Shown: in pieces, positions 16,483 through 25,379 of the stretch
Position numbering within the stretch: position 1 is the first letter of the stretch
How the letters are laid out: each line of letters starts with the position of its first letter
Assembly (NCBI RefSeq): GCF_030553055.1
Contig: NZ_CP130713.1
Location: forward strand, 4,960,001-5,024,000
DNA: 64,000 nt
Direction: 5' to 3'
From: Streptomyces sp. XD-27
GTDB taxonomy: Bacteria > Actinomycetota > Actinomycetes > Streptomycetales > Streptomycetaceae
Translations under genes and position numbers: made by a program
The notes under the pieces: generated by a model
The model's input: only the letters and a program-made list of their open reading frames with translations
The model's database searches: none
Told to the model about the DNA's origin: nothing

Positions 16483-17154
16483 CTACGGAAGCCGCCGCAC
16501 CAGGAGGTAGGACCGCCGGCTGGCGTGCTCGAGGCCGGGGTGCGGTGCTCGGTCGAGTCGTGCGGCGAGGGTGAGGCCCGCGCGCGCGAGGGCTGCCGTT
16601 TCGGCGGCCGGGTCGAGGAAGCGGAAGGTGAGGTCGACGGGGCGGTCCCACCATTCGGTGAGGTGTCTGGCCTGCCCGGAACGGGTGTCGGTGTCGCTGG
16701 TGTGGAAGGCGATGAGGGCGTGGCCGCCGGGGCGCAGTACGCGGGCGAACTCGGTGTAGGCAGCGGCCCGTTCGTCCTGGTCGAGATGGATCACCGCGTA
16801 CCAGCACAGGATCCCGCCCGCCGCGTGGGAACGGATCGGCAGCGCGGTCATGTCCGCCGCGGCGAACGGCAGAGCGGTGGCGCGGCGCGCGACGGCGCAC
16901 ATGGCCGGCGACAGGTCGACACCGAGAGTCCGGGCTCCGTGGCGGGCCAGGTGGGCCGTCGCGTGCCCCGGGCCGCAGCCGACGTCCACGATGGGCCCGC
17001 CGGGGGCCAGTTCGACGAAGGCGTCCAGCAGGGCGCGGTCGAGGGGTTTGCCGTCGAGTTCGTCGCCGATCTCGGTGGCGTAGCGCTCGGCCACCGCGTC
17101 GTAGCTGCGGCGCGTTGCGGCGGACGCCGCGGCGTCCGAAGGAGGGGCGGTCAT
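16483..17154 (-). CDS. class I SAM-dependent methyltransferase
   Basis: A 223-residue methyltransferase. The SAM site is IVDVGCGPGHATAHLARHGA (motif I, about residues 54-73), followed by LGVDLSPAM (motif II) and ARVLRPGGHALIAFH (motif IV/V). It begins RRSYDAVAERYATEI, typical of small-molecule methyltransferases. The start ATG at 17154 overlaps the stop of an upstream methyltransferase remnant (ATGA), and GGAG lies at the right distance. The substrate is not predictable. Confidence 0.85.
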   Translation of the reverse strand: MTAPPSDAAASAATRRSYDAVAERYATEIGDELDGKPLDRALLDAFVELAPGGPIVDVGCGPGHATAHLARHGARTLGVDLSPAMCAVARRATALPFAAADMTALPIRSHAAGGILCWYAVIHLDQDERAAAYTEFARVLRPGGHALIAFHTSDTDTRSGQARHLTEWWDRPVDLTFRFLDPAAETAALARAGLTLAARLDRAPHPGLEHASRRSYLLVRRLP

Positions 17155-17315
17155 ACGTGGCTCCAGGCGGTGATGACGATACGGCCGCCGGGCCGGCAGG
17201 ACCGTACGAGTTCGTTCGTTGCCGCGGCGGGATCGGCCGTGTACATGGCGCTGAAGACCGACAGTACGCGGTCGAAGGCGCGGTCGGCGGCGGGGAGTTG
17301 TTCGGCGAGGACAGT
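17151..17315 (-). pseudogene. C-terminal fragment of a second methyltransferase
   Basis: The frame from 17315 to the TGA at 17151-17153 reads VLAEQLPAADRAFDRVLSVF, then an LVRSCRPGGRIVITAW segment, the back half of a SAM methyltransferase (post-motif region and motif IV/V). Immediately upstream in frame is a stop, and motif I is missing. Its stop overlaps the ATG of the intact methyltransferase, so the pair was once a coupled operon and lost most of its first gene. An 18-bp triplet repeat marks the truncation point. Confidence 0.75.
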
Positions 17316-17324
17316 TCATGGTCG

Positions 17325-17378
17325 TCCGGACTGATTCCGCCGTCCCGGCTGATCACGTCATCCGGGCTGATTCCGCCT
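17325..17378. repeat. three tandem 18-bp units at a gene boundary
   Basis: Units at 17325, 17343 and 17361; the outer two (TCCGGACTGATTCCGCCG and TCCGGGCTGATTCCGCCT) are nearly identical, the middle diverged. They lie between the methyltransferase remnant and the stop of the next methyltransferase. Confidence 0.7.
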
Positions 17379-17404
17379 GACCGGGACGGTCGCGACCGGC
17401 CCGG

Positions 17405-18232
17405 TCAGGCGGCATCGGTGCGCGCCGCGGTGACCGCCACCGTCGCGTAACGCATCGTGAAGCTTCCCCCCATCGCGTCGATGGCGGCCCCAACGCCCTC
17501 CAGCACCTCCGCCAGCTTGTCCGGCGGGAGTTGGGTGAGGGCGCCCTGCGTGGGCATCTGGTCCAGCCAAGCGTCCCGCGTGTAGGACTGCTCCCAGTCG
17601 AATCGCCACTGCTCCGGATCGCTGAACCCGGTCACCGCTCGGATCCCGCCGGAGGCGTTGGTGAACATCGCCTGGTACGCGTCCAGGGCTTGCTTCGTCG
17701 GCTGGAGGTCGAACGGCGAGTCGGGCATCGCCCGCCGGTGGGCCGCGGCGAAGGCTTCCGCCACGTCGGACGGAAGCTGGAACACGTGCCAGAAGGCCGC
17801 CAGTCGGCCACCGGGCCGCAGCACCTGTGCCGCTTTGGCCGCGCCGGTGACGGGGTCGACCCAGTGCCAGGCGGTCCCGGCGATGACCGCGTCGAATGTC
17901 CGGCCGGCGGCCTCCCAGGCTTCGAACGTCGCCACCTGGACCTCGACCCCGCTGCGGCGTGCGAATGCGGCCATTCGCGCGTCGGGCTCGACGCCGAGCA
18001 CCCGGCAGCCCGCGGCCTGGAACTGCCGGGCTGCTATGCCGGTGCCGCAACCGACGTCGAGGACATCGGGCCCGGGACTGGCCGCGACGATCCGATCCAC
18101 CAGCGCGGCGGGGTAGCGGGGCCGGGTCCGGTCGTAGCGGTGTGGTTCCCAGCCGAACGACTCCGCCACCCGTCGATGCCGATGAGGCTCGTACTCGGAA
18201 GCATGTGACTGCTCCGGAGGTAAAGTGGGCAT
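17405..18232 (-). CDS. class I SAM-dependent methyltransferase
   Basis: A 275-residue methyltransferase of the type common in actinobacteria: VLDVGCGTGIAARQFQAAGC (motif I), LGVEPDARMAAFARR (motif II), VIAGTAWHWVDP (the AxHWxD motif of the group) and VLRPGGRLAAFWH. The ATG at 18232 lies in the middle of a palindromic operator shared with the divergent TetR gene, so it is very probably repressed by that TetR. Substrate unknown; a role in detoxification or xenobiotic methylation would fit TetR control but is inference. Confidence 0.87.
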   Translation of the reverse strand: MPTLPPEQSHASEYEPHRHRRVAESFGWEPHRYDRTRPRYPAALVDRIVAASPGPDVLDVGCGTGIAARQFQAAGCRVLGVEPDARMAAFARRSGVEVQVATFEAWEAAGRTFDAVIAGTAWHWVDPVTGAAKAAQVLRPGGRLAAFWHVFQLPSDVAEAFAAAHRRAMPDSPFDLQPTKQALDAYQAMFTNASGGIRAVTGFSDPEQWRFDWEQSYTRDAWLDQMPTQGALTQLPPDKLAEVLEGVGAAIDAMGGSFTMRYATVAVTAARTDAA

Positions 18233-18262
18233 GTGCCCACCGTAAGTGGGCGTACGCCCACT
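18225..18262. promoter_or_regulatory. paired palindromic operators for the divergent TetR gene
   Basis: Two sites: GTGGGC-ATGT-GCCCAC at 18225-18240 and AGTGGGCGTACGCCCACT at 18245-18262 (perfect 18-bp palindrome). Their centres are 21 bp apart, two helical turns. The first covers the start codon of the methyltransferase; the second lies between the two genes. A matched pair on one DNA face suits two cooperating TetR dimers. Confidence 0.8.
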
Positions 18263-18303
18263 CGTCAACGGGTCGGGGCCCGGCCAGGAAAGAGGGATGC
18301 AAG

Positions 18304-18888
18304 GTGCCGACAGGGGTGGCCATCCGCGACCCACGACAGCAGCTGTTCGACGCCGCCGAGTGCGTCCTGCTGCGGGATGGGCCGAGCGCGCTGACCAGCC
18401 GGGCGGTCACCACGGAGGCAGGCTGTGCCAAGGGCGTCCTGCACCGGCACTTCGCCGACTTCGACGGCTTCCTCGCCGAGCTCGTGCTGGACCGCATCGG
18501 CCGGATCGACGGCCAGGCCGCCGCCCTGCGCGACTCCGCCGGGACCGGCACCGTCACCGACAACCTCACCGGCGCGCTGACGGACCTGTTCGGCACGGTC
18601 GCGGTGGCCATCGTCGGCCTCGTCACCTCCCGGGACAACCTGCGCACCCGGCTGCGCGAGGCGATTCCGACCGGCGTCCCGATCCTCACGGAAGCCACGG
18701 CCATGATCGCCTCGTACCTGACCGCCGAGCGCGAACTGGGTCGCGTCGCGACGGATGCCGACGTCGACACGCTCGCCCCCACCCTGATCGGGGCCGCTCA
18801 CCTGCTCTTCGCCGACCGGAAGGGCGCCCCGCCCGAGTCCGAAGCCGTCCGCAAGGTCGTGGCCACGGTCATCTCCGGCGCCGTATGA
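18304..18888 (+). CDS. TetR-family repressor
   Basis: A 194-residue protein. N-terminal helix-turn-helix: PRQQLFDAAECVLLRDGPSA through CAKGVLHRHFADFDGFLAEL, the TetR pattern with His/Phe at the end of the recognition helix. The remaining helices form the ligand and dimer domain. The GTG start at 18304 has AGAGGGA upstream. Divergent from the methyltransferase at 18232, with two palindromes in the gap, it probably represses both itself and that gene until a ligand binds. Confidence 0.88.
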   Translation: MPTGVAIRDPRQQLFDAAECVLLRDGPSALTSRAVTTEAGCAKGVLHRHFADFDGFLAELVLDRIGRIDGQAAALRDSAGTGTVTDNLTGALTDLFGTVAVAIVGLVTSRDNLRTRLREAIPTGVPILTEATAMIASYLTAERELGRVATDADVDTLAPTLIGAAHLLFADRKGAPPESEAVRKVVATVISGAV

Positions 18889-19031
18889 AACCGCCGTGGC
18901 GGAGCGGCGGCGTGTCAGGGCGAAGCCGCGATAACCGGCTCTCGGGTCGCGCCCGACGGGCCGGCCCGGTGGCCCAGTTTGGGCGTGCCCGCGTCCGCGG
19001 TGATGTAACGAGCGGTAGGTACAGTGAGGGC

Positions 19032-19610
19032 ATGAGTAAGAAGGAGGCGCTGACGCGGGCCGCGGCCGAGCTGCTGTGGGAGCGGGGGTACACGGGCACG
19101 AGCCCGGCCATGATCTTGGAGCGCGCGCAGGCGGGGCAGGGGAGTATGTACCACCACTTCTCCGGCAAGGCGGAGCTCGCTGTCGCGGGCATGGCTTACA
19201 TGAGCGATCAGCTCCGCTCCCGTACGGAGGAAGTCCTGTCAGGGGAGGGGTCGGCCGCCGCTCGCGTCAACGCCTTCCTCGATCTGGAACGCGACCCGCT
19301 CGCAGGCTGTCGCATGGGGCGATTGGCGCAGGACTACGAGGTCGTCGCCGACGACGGCCTTCGCGTGACCATGGCGGACTTCTTCACGTGGCTCAGTGAG
19401 CGCCTGTCCGCGGTACTCGCGGAGGGTGTGCGCGCAGGTGAGTTCCGGCCCGACACCGACCCCGACGTGATGGCGTCACTGATCATGGCGTCGGTCCAGG
19501 GGGGCTATGTCCTGGCCCGTGCCCATCAAGACCCTGCGGCGTTTCGCCGGGCCGTCGACGGTGCGAAGCAGGTCGTTGCGAGTCTCGTGGTCGACCCCAA
19601 CCGGGGATGA
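19032..19610 (+). CDS. TetR-family regulator
   Basis: A 192-residue TetR protein: SKKEALTRAAAELLWERGYT, then SPAMILERAQAGQGSMYHHF as the recognition helix, and a C-terminal domain containing EVVADDGLRVTMADFFTWL. It follows the first TetR by 143 bp with its own upstream region (GGTAGGTACAGTGAGGGC before the ATG). No divergent target is left; the next DNA is debris (LysR and transposase fragments), so its former partner may have been lost. Confidence 0.85.
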   Translation: MSKKEALTRAAAELLWERGYTGTSPAMILERAQAGQGSMYHHFSGKAELAVAGMAYMSDQLRSRTEEVLSGEGSAAARVNAFLDLERDPLAGCRMGRLAQDYEVVADDGLRVTMADFFTWLSERLSAVLAEGVRAGEFRPDTDPDVMASLIMASVQGGYVLARAHQDPAAFRRAVDGAKQVVASLVVDPNRG

Positions 19611-19786
19611 CAGAGCGTTACCGACCTGTTTCCCCGGGCCACCGGTGCCGTGACCTGCGGTGCCGTCCGGGCGGGGCGGGATGCGCGTCCGAGCGAAGAG
19701 GACACAGGCGGCAGCGGCTGCCCCGGCCGCGGTCAGAGCCCACCAGGCGGCGATGGGGTGCACATCAGTGACTCCATGCCCTCCTC

Positions 19787-20112
19787 CCGCAGTTGGAGGC
19801 GGCACTGCGTCCCGAATCGGACGATGACACGTTCCGCGTGGGCTTCGCATGGGGGTTTCCCACGGGGTGGCCACAGGAGGTCATCGCACACTTCGAGGGG
19901 GAAACCGGCGCATCGGTGCAGGTTCACCGGCATGACGCGAAGCTCGCAGGGGTGGACCGCGGTGCCGCCGACATCGCGATTTTAAGGGGACGGCTGACGG
20001 CTGCGGATATGGAAGTCGTCACGCTATTGCACGAGCGGCGGGTCGCAGCGGTCTCCACACGTTCCGAACTCGCCGCGCGACACGAGCTGCGCTTGCGGAG
20101 ACGAAGGCCGAG
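19787..20112 (+). pseudogene. LysR-type regulator fragment (effector-binding domain)
   Basis: Reads FRVGFAWGFPTGWPQEVIAH, then VHRHDAKLAGVDRGAADIAI and VVTLLHERRVAAVSTRSELA, the pattern of a LysR co-inducer domain. The DNA-binding helix-turn-helix is absent, and the frame runs straight into transposase-like sequence after ARHELRLRR. A short hydrophobic reverse-strand frame just upstream (HPIAAWWALTAAGAAAA) may be the rest of a divergent membrane protein, but this is weak. Confidence 0.65.
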
Positions 20113-20472
20113 ATCGACTGATCAGCTGTTGCCGTCGGTTCTGCTGGCGCCGGACGGATGACGTAGGGCCCGGCCGGGCGGTGGAGGCCGTTGGGAGGGC
20201 CACCGCAGGATCATCAACGGGATCCTGTACCGGCAGCGCACGGGGGTGCCGTGGCGAGATCTGGTGAGCGGTTCGGTAAGTGGAAGACCGTGTACGAGCG
20301 GCACAGACGATGGTCGGCGGACGGCGCCTGGGACAAGATCTTCGCGGCAGTCCTGGCCGACGCCGACGTGGAAGGCCGTATCGACTGGTCCATGGTGTCC
20401 GTGGACTCCACCTCCTGCCGCGCCCACCAGCACGCAGTCGGAGCGCGCAGGCAACCCCCACGGGTACCGTGA
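20113..20472 (+). mobile_element. IS5-family transposase fragment, frameshifted
   Basis: Frames show GHRRIINGILYRQRTGVPWR, then in another frame ERFGKWKTVYERHRRWSADG and IDWSMVSVDSTSCRAHQHAV, which are the N-terminal half of an IS5-type DDE transposase including the first catalytic Asp (SVDSTSCRAHQH). The switch of frame near 20263-20268 needs an indel. The second half of the transposase is missing. No terminal repeats were found. It has truncated the LysR gene. Confidence 0.8.
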
Positions 20473-20627
20473 CCGTCGCAGCGATCCGGCTCTGGCTTCG
20501 GGGGTAGATCCATTATCCCCGTGCGGGGAGGCGTATGTCACCGTTCTCCGGAATGATCTTTACGCCCGATTTGCACCTCTAGGCTTGCGAGCGGACACAA
20601 AGCACGGATCCGACCTGGGAGTTGAAA

Positions 20628-21134
20628 GTGGCGCACGACGTTGCCGCGCTGACGGTGGAACTCACGGACATGGCTGCGGCCGATCACCAGTCCGCAGTCC
20701 GCGCGAACAGCGACGACCCCGCCGAGCAGTTGGCCTGGCGGCGGCTGGCCGCCCGGCACGGTGACCGGCTCGGCGAGATCATGGACGAGTACGGCTGGCC
20801 GACGGCGGAACTCGTCGGCGAGGAGGCCGCACGCGCTGCATGGCTGATCGCCCAGCACGCCGACCGGCAGCTCGACGTCCAGCGTCGTGCCCTCCAGTTG
20901 ATGCAGCAGGCGGTGTCGGCAGGCTCGGCCGGCCCCCGCGAGCTGGCCTTCCTGCGCGACCGCACGCTGGTCAATGAGGGCCGTAAGCAGGTCTACGGCA
21001 CTCAGATCGCCGGCGTGAAGAACGGGGCGCCGGTTCCGTGGCCCTGCGAAGAGTCCGAGCGCTTGGACGGACTCCGCGCGGAAGTCGGCATCGAGCCCTT
21101 CGACGAGTACGTTGCCAAGTTCTCCATGGCCTGA
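20628..21134 (+). CDS. DUF6624-like hypothetical protein
   Basis: A 168-residue soluble protein. The segments GWPTAELVGEEAARAAWLIA, QHADRQLDVQRRALQLMQQA and LAFLRDRTLVNEGRKQVYGT match the pattern I associate with DUF6624, a family of unknown role often seen near mobile DNA. The GTG start at 20628 has GGGAG at 7 bases; the TTG at 20622 is too close to it. Lies just outside the leftmost attachment relic, so it is probably chromosomal. Confidence 0.7.
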   Translation: MAHDVAALTVELTDMAAADHQSAVRANSDDPAEQLAWRRLAARHGDRLGEIMDEYGWPTAELVGEEAARAAWLIAQHADRQLDVQRRALQLMQQAVSAGSAGPRELAFLRDRTLVNEGRKQVYGTQIAGVKNGAPVPWPCEESERLDGLRAEVGIEPFDEYVAKFSMA

Positions 21135-21515
21135 CGCCCCGTTCCCCATCGTGTCCGGTGGATTACTGCCCGGGCTTACCCGGCGCGCAATGATCCGCCG
21201 GACAGGTCCTGGCCGGCATGGCGCGGCGCATCTTGGCCTCCACCGCGGCCGGGTGGCGTTCTTGGGTGACTCCGGCCATGGCCGCGACGGTTTCCTGACC
21301 GGCTCGCCGGGTGGGAGGTTCCCGGCCAGGATCCGTTCCACGGCCGCCCGGATGGCGGCCTTGGAGCCGCCGTCTCACAGCTCAGCCAGAGGGACAGCCC
21401 TTACTCCTCATGCGACGAGGTAAAGCTTCATAGGATTCCTGCACCGCACGATCGGCCTAAAGTCTCCCAAATCGCCCACATCGCGTTCCCAGGATGCTCC
21501 CATCGAGCGCACAAA
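21135..21515. other. region without an intact gene
   Basis: No convincing open frame. A reverse-strand stretch near 21320-21370 reads SKAAIRAAVERILAG and then loses frame, so it may be a decayed small regulator; this is weak. The stretch borders the terminator and attachment relic of the island. Confidence 0.35.
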
Positions 21516-21544
21516 GGACCCTCCGTGGCGTCAACGGAGGGTCC
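21516..21544. terminator. hairpin at the left edge of the island
   Basis: GGACCCTCCGT / ACGGAGGGTCC, an 11-bp perfect stem with a 7-base loop. The following sequence GGTGTTTCTCTGTGCCCCC also follows the terminator next to the intact tRNA-Arg at 52.2 kb. It therefore looks like the original downstream terminator of that tRNA. Confidence 0.7.
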
Positions 21545-21580
21545 ATGTGGCCCTGACCTGGTGTTTCTCTGTGCCCCCTG

Positions 21581-21620
21581 CCCCCGGCGGGATTCGAACC
21601 TGCGACACCCGCTTTGGGAG
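21581..21620. repeat. attachment-site relic 1 (partial tRNA-Arg copy)
   Basis: Contains GATTCGAACCTGCGACACCC as in tRNA-Arg at 52.26 kb, with two changes from the common core (GGCGG for GGCAG, TTTGGGAG for TTTAGGAG). It continues TGGGATCGAATCCCCGCCGG, roughly the reverse complement of its own start, making a long imperfect palindrome. Confidence 0.85.
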
Positions 21621-21828
21621 TGGGATCGAATCCCCGCCGGGGGATGCTCGGCTGTGCCGGGTGGTGCTGCCCCTGCTGGTCAGCGCCGCCCGGCCTGCCG
21701 CCTGGCCATGCCTCCTGCCAGTGGATGCCGCTCCGTCCGTTCACGCATCGTGCCCGCAGATCGGCCCAGGCGGGCCGTCCCTGCCGGTCATGCATCGAAG
21801 GGGAGGTCGCCGGCCGGATCTGTACAGG

Positions 21829-22761
21829 TCAGCGCGTGGCGACCGTGCACCGGCGACGCACGTACACCGCCGCGCCGGCGGCCGCTGCCAGGGCCGCGGC
21901 CCCGGTGGCGGCTACAGGCTGCCAGGATGTCCCGGCCGCTGGCCTCGCGGACGGGGCGGCCGCCTGAGAGGGCTGGTCCTCGACCAGGCCGGGGTACCCG
22001 CCGGCCAGGCCCTTGCGGTCGTATTCCGAGCCGGGCAGTTTGTCACCGTAACGAGCGGAGACCAGCTTCTGGTAGGCGGCGAGGGTGATGGCGCGCTTTC
22101 CGCCGAGGCCGGTGGTCGCCGCCTTGTTGAGCGGTTCGATCATGCCTTCGGCGGTGATGCGGTACCAGGCGTGGATCTGCGGCTCGGTGAAGGTGCGGAC
22201 CTTGGGGGTGCCGCGTTCGGCCAGGCCGACCTCGACGTCCCCGTCTCGGATGCCGGCCAGCTCCCAGCCCTCGGCGCCGACGTTCTTCGTGCCGCTTCCC
22301 GCGGCAGCGGCGTTCCCCCGGGGCGCGAGCAGTACGGCGGCCTGGTGGCCGTCGGAGGCGGTCACCCGGGAGGCCAGATAGGAGAGCCGCAGCGCGGTCT
22401 GCGGGGTCGTCTTGGTCTTGCCGGCCACGAACTCGGGGCTGATCTCGAACATCGGCACCGGGTCCTTGAGCTCGAACCGGGGTGGCGCGCCGGCTGTGGC
22501 GGGGTCCTTCCCGGGGGTGGCGAGGGTGCCGCCGTCCGCGTTGGCAGCGCTGCCGGGCTGCCGGGTCGCGACCAGGAACCGGGAGACGGTGTCTCGGAGC
22601 TGGTCGCTGCGGAGGGTCTGCTGGGCGGATTGGTAGCCCGCGATGCCGTCGCCCTCCGCGGCCTCTGCGGAAACGTTTCCGCTGAGGGTGGCGGCGAGCG
22701 CGGTCGCGGCGAGGACGGCTGCCCGGACGGCTGCGCGCTTGGTGCGTCGCATGGTCTGCAT
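21829..22761 (-). CDS. secreted, C-terminally membrane-anchored protein of unknown function
   Basis: A 310-residue protein. Signal peptide: MQTMRRTKRAAVRAAVLAAT then a hydrophobic run ending near SAEAAEG. A C-terminal segment (AATGAAALAAAAGAAVYVRR) is hydrophobic with a basic end, so the protein should hang outside the cell on a single anchor. The middle shows no motif I know (QTALRLSYLASRVTASDGHQ, PQIHAWYRITAEGMIEPLNK). It is 14 bp downstream of the protease gene in one operon. A role as partner, substrate or inhibitor of the protease is inference. The start has AGGAGAAGACC upstream. Confidence 0.7.
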   Translation of the reverse strand: MQTMRRTKRAAVRAAVLAATALAATLSGNVSAEAAEGDGIAGYQSAQQTLRSDQLRDTVSRFLVATRQPGSAANADGGTLATPGKDPATAGAPPRFELKDPVPMFEISPEFVAGKTKTTPQTALRLSYLASRVTASDGHQAAVLLAPRGNAAAAGSGTKNVGAEGWELAGIRDGDVEVGLAERGTPKVRTFTEPQIHAWYRITAEGMIEPLNKAATTGLGGKRAITLAAYQKLVSARYGDKLPGSEYDRKGLAGGYPGLVEDQPSQAAAPSARPAAGTSWQPVAATGAAALAAAAGAAVYVRRRCTVATR

Positions 22762-22775
22762 GGTCGGTCTTCTCC

Positions 22776-23645
22776 TCAGCCCTGGATGCCGATGCGGGAG
22801 TGGGTCCACTGGAACGAGTTGTTGTTCACGTAGGTGGAGTAGTTCCACCAGGTGTAGGTCTGGGTGGTCTGCCAGGGGTCACCGACCGCGATCATGTTGC
22901 TGGTGCTGTCGTAGCCGTAGATGACGTTCATGTGGCCGCCCCCGCTGCGCCAGCCGAACCGAACGGCGAACGGCCGGCCTGCGGCGATCTCGGCGTTCGA
23001 CTCGCTGAACGAGGCGTTGCGGTTCAGGCTGCGGCCACTGCTGCTCAGCCCCAGCCTGGCCAGGCCACCTGCCATGTCCTCCAGCGTCGCGGGCTGGTTG
23101 TTGCAGTCCACCCAGCCGCTCTGGGCGGCGAGTTGGCAGAACCGCTCCTGGCTGACATCGCGGCCCCAGAACTTGGCGATGGTCACGCCGGAGGCGTCCC
23201 AGCACCACTGGCTCCTGACCTGCTTCTGCATATCGATCTTGAGCGTCTTGGAGTTCGTGCCGGGGTTGGGCTGGGTGGGTTTCGGGTTCGGGTTCGAGCC
23301 GCAGACCGGCAGGGCGGTGGTGTTCTCGTCGATGAACGCGTCGGCGATGTAATACGAGCCGGTGTAGATCCAACGCGGGTTGTTCTCCACGGTGTCCCCG
23401 TTGGTCCGGCAGGACATCTGGATCTTGTCGCCGGCCTTCGAGGAGCCGTTGACCTGGGCCGAGAGGGACGGCTTGGCCCGGTGGTTGATGGTCTTGTAAT
23501 TGCCCTGCCCGCCGATGACCGTGCCGCTGACCTCATCGGCTTGGGCGAGGGCGCTGAAGCCGTACAGCAAGCCGCCGGAGAGTGCCGCGGTGATCGCGGC
23601 TATCAGCGCCTTCTTGCGGCGGGGCGTGCGACGTTTGTGCATCAT
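22776..23645 (-). CDS. secreted papain-like (C39/C70-type) cysteine protease
   Basis: About 289 residues. Signal peptide KRRTPRRKKALIAAITAALS to LAQADE. A first domain (residues 45-110) with Cys pairs resembles an SH3-like module. A Pro-rich linker follows. The catalytic domain starts with MQKQVRSQWCWDASGVTIAK, the Q...WCW pattern whose Cys is the nucleophile; GGGHMNVIYGYDS holds the His, and AVGDPWQ the last residue. This layout is that of papain-like bacterial proteases related to AvrRpt2 and C39-like enzymes. Secreted, first gene of a two-gene operon in element A. Two adjacent ATGs; AAGGAG fits the second (23642) best. Confidence 0.82.
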   Translation of the reverse strand: MMHKRRTPRRKKALIAAITAALSGGLLYGFSALAQADEVSGTVIGGQGNYKTINHRAKPSLSAQVNGSSKAGDKIQMSCRTNGDTVENNPRWIYTGSYYIADAFIDENTTALPVCGSNPNPKPTQPNPGTNSKTLKIDMQKQVRSQWCWDASGVTIAKFWGRDVSQERFCQLAAQSGWVDCNNQPATLEDMAGGLARLGLSSSGRSLNRNASFSESNAEIAAGRPFAVRFGWRSGGGHMNVIYGYDSTSNMIAVGDPWQTTQTYTWWNYSTYVNNNSFQWTHSRIGIQG

Positions 23646-24490
23646 GCTCCTTGAAGTGGGGGGCTCGCCTGCCCGGCAACCCGGTCGTCCGGGCTACGGG
23701 GGCAGGTCTCCAGGGGACGCGGCTGCGGCCCCCGGTTCGGCGTCGCTCGGTGGCTGACGGTCAGTCAGCAATAGGCCGAGCGAGGATGGTTGCTCGCCGG
23801 AGCGGCGGCGCGGGGGACGGTCCGAAAGGGCGGGGCCGATGGGGAGGTCAGGGGGCCGTCGTCGCACTCGCCCGCGGCGCGTGCCCGCAGGCCGGTGCGC
23901 GGCGTGCCGTCCGGAGGATCGGCCCCGAGGCAACCGCCTGGGCTGCCCCGTCCCGCCTGGGCTCGGGTGGTCGAAGCGTTACCCGACGAGACGAGGACCG
24001 GCCCTGCGGTCCGCACGCCTGTGAAGACCGCTGCGTCCGGCGGCATACGGGTGTTGTGCCGCTGCTTGACCACTTCTCCCGCGACCGGGCATATCGGCCC
24101 CGCTTTCCTTGAGTGGAATGGGTGCCGGGAATCCTGCCAGAGAGATAGCGAGATTTGGACGCCGTTGATTTGCCTGCAAAGATGTCACTCATTCAACTAT
24201 CAAGAGTGAAGTGGAGTGATAGAGCGTCAAGTTCCTTAAGTCACTGAGAAGTTGGCCACCGTGAAATCGTTGGTCCAGGCCATCTCGGTAGCCCGACAAG
24301 GTCGGGCCTTTGCATAAGTTTTGCCGTTCGCGGGCGTCATTAGACGCTCCGTCAAATAGCTAAAATTGCCTAGAGTGCATGCTGCGTGACTCAACATCAC
24401 ATTCCAATGGGAGAATCGCCTCACGTTTTACATGAATTGGGGCGAGCGTGAAGAACGGCGCGAAGAAGGCCGAGGCGGACGCCGGTTGCA
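23646..24490. other. 845-bp region without a gene; hairpin at 24291-24307
   Basis: From 24120 on the DNA is clearly AT-richer than its surroundings and has no supported open frame, as in decayed insertions. GCCCGAC-AAG-GTCGGGC followed by CTTT at 24291-24307 is a likely terminator. The rest shows nothing I can name. Confidence 0.4.
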
Positions 24491-25330
24491 GTGGCGAGAG
24501 CTGCCGACGGCCTGGGCGATCGATGGGCGAGTGGGAGGCCGGATGGGCGACTCGCGATGCAGGCGGCCATCGCTGAGATGGAGCCCTACCGCCGCATTGC
24601 GGGTCCGGCTACGCGGCAGCGCGTCCGCTCCACGCTGCGGGCCGCGCTGAACGCCGCGATCGCTCAGCAGCTGATCACCTTCAACCCGGCAACCCACGTC
24701 GAGCCGGAGGCGCGTAGGCGCCCCAAGGCGCTCGTGTGGACCGAGGGGCGCATCCTTGACTGGAAGCGCACTGGCGAGAAGCCCTCGCCGGTGATGGTCT
24801 GGACGCCGGAGCACACCGGCCTCTTCCTCGACCACGTCGCGGAGGGCCGGCTCTACGCGCTGTTCCGGCTGATCGCCTTCCGCGGACTGCGACGGGGTGA
24901 GGCGTGCGGCAGAAGTGGACCGACACCCACCTTGACCGGCCGCGTCTTCACCAAGGGGAACGGCGAGCTGTTCCACCCCGCCGACGTCACGCGGCGGTTC
25001 GTCGAGCTGTACGAGGAGATCGGTCTCCCGCCGGTCCGACTCCACGACCTGCGGCACGGCGCCGCGACCCTGGCTCACGCGGCAGGGGCCGATCTGAAGG
25101 ACATCCAGGAGATGCTGGGCCGCTCCTCGATCACCATCACGGCCGACACGTACACGAGCCTGCTGCCCGAGGCCGACCTCGCGATCGCCGAGGCGGCGGC
25201 CCGCCTCGTACCGCATACCCGCATGCCACGGGATGCCGCCGTATCCGCAGCAGCACCTGCGGCTGGTGAGACATCCGCTCACGCACCGCTCACGCAAACG
25301 GCCCCGGACGAGGGGTCCGAGGCCGAGTAA
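24491..25330 (+). pseudogene. decayed tyrosine recombinase of element A
   Basis: Reads ATRQRVRSTLRAALNAAIAQ, KPSPVMVWTPEHTGLFLDHV, LIAFRGLRRGEACG (the catalytic Arg region), then jumps to GELFHPADVTRRFVELYEEI, LHDLRHGAATLAHAAGADLK (HxxR) and LGRSSITITADTYTSLLPEA (final catalytic region with Tyr). Compared with the relic at 28981, about 60 residues between the Arg motif and GRVFT are deleted, and the N-terminal SAM-like arm is lost. The conserved His of LGHSS is Arg here. It should be inactive. Its stop lies about 50 bp before attachment relic 2. Confidence 0.85.
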
Positions 25331-25379
25331 GACCCCTCCCTGAGGGAGAAACCCCAGGTCGGAGCGGTAATGCGTGGTG

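Noticed and set aside
23651..24112. 153-codon plus-strand frame after the protease gene
   Set aside because: Arg/Gly-rich, overlaps the protease promoter, no ribosome site, no motif.
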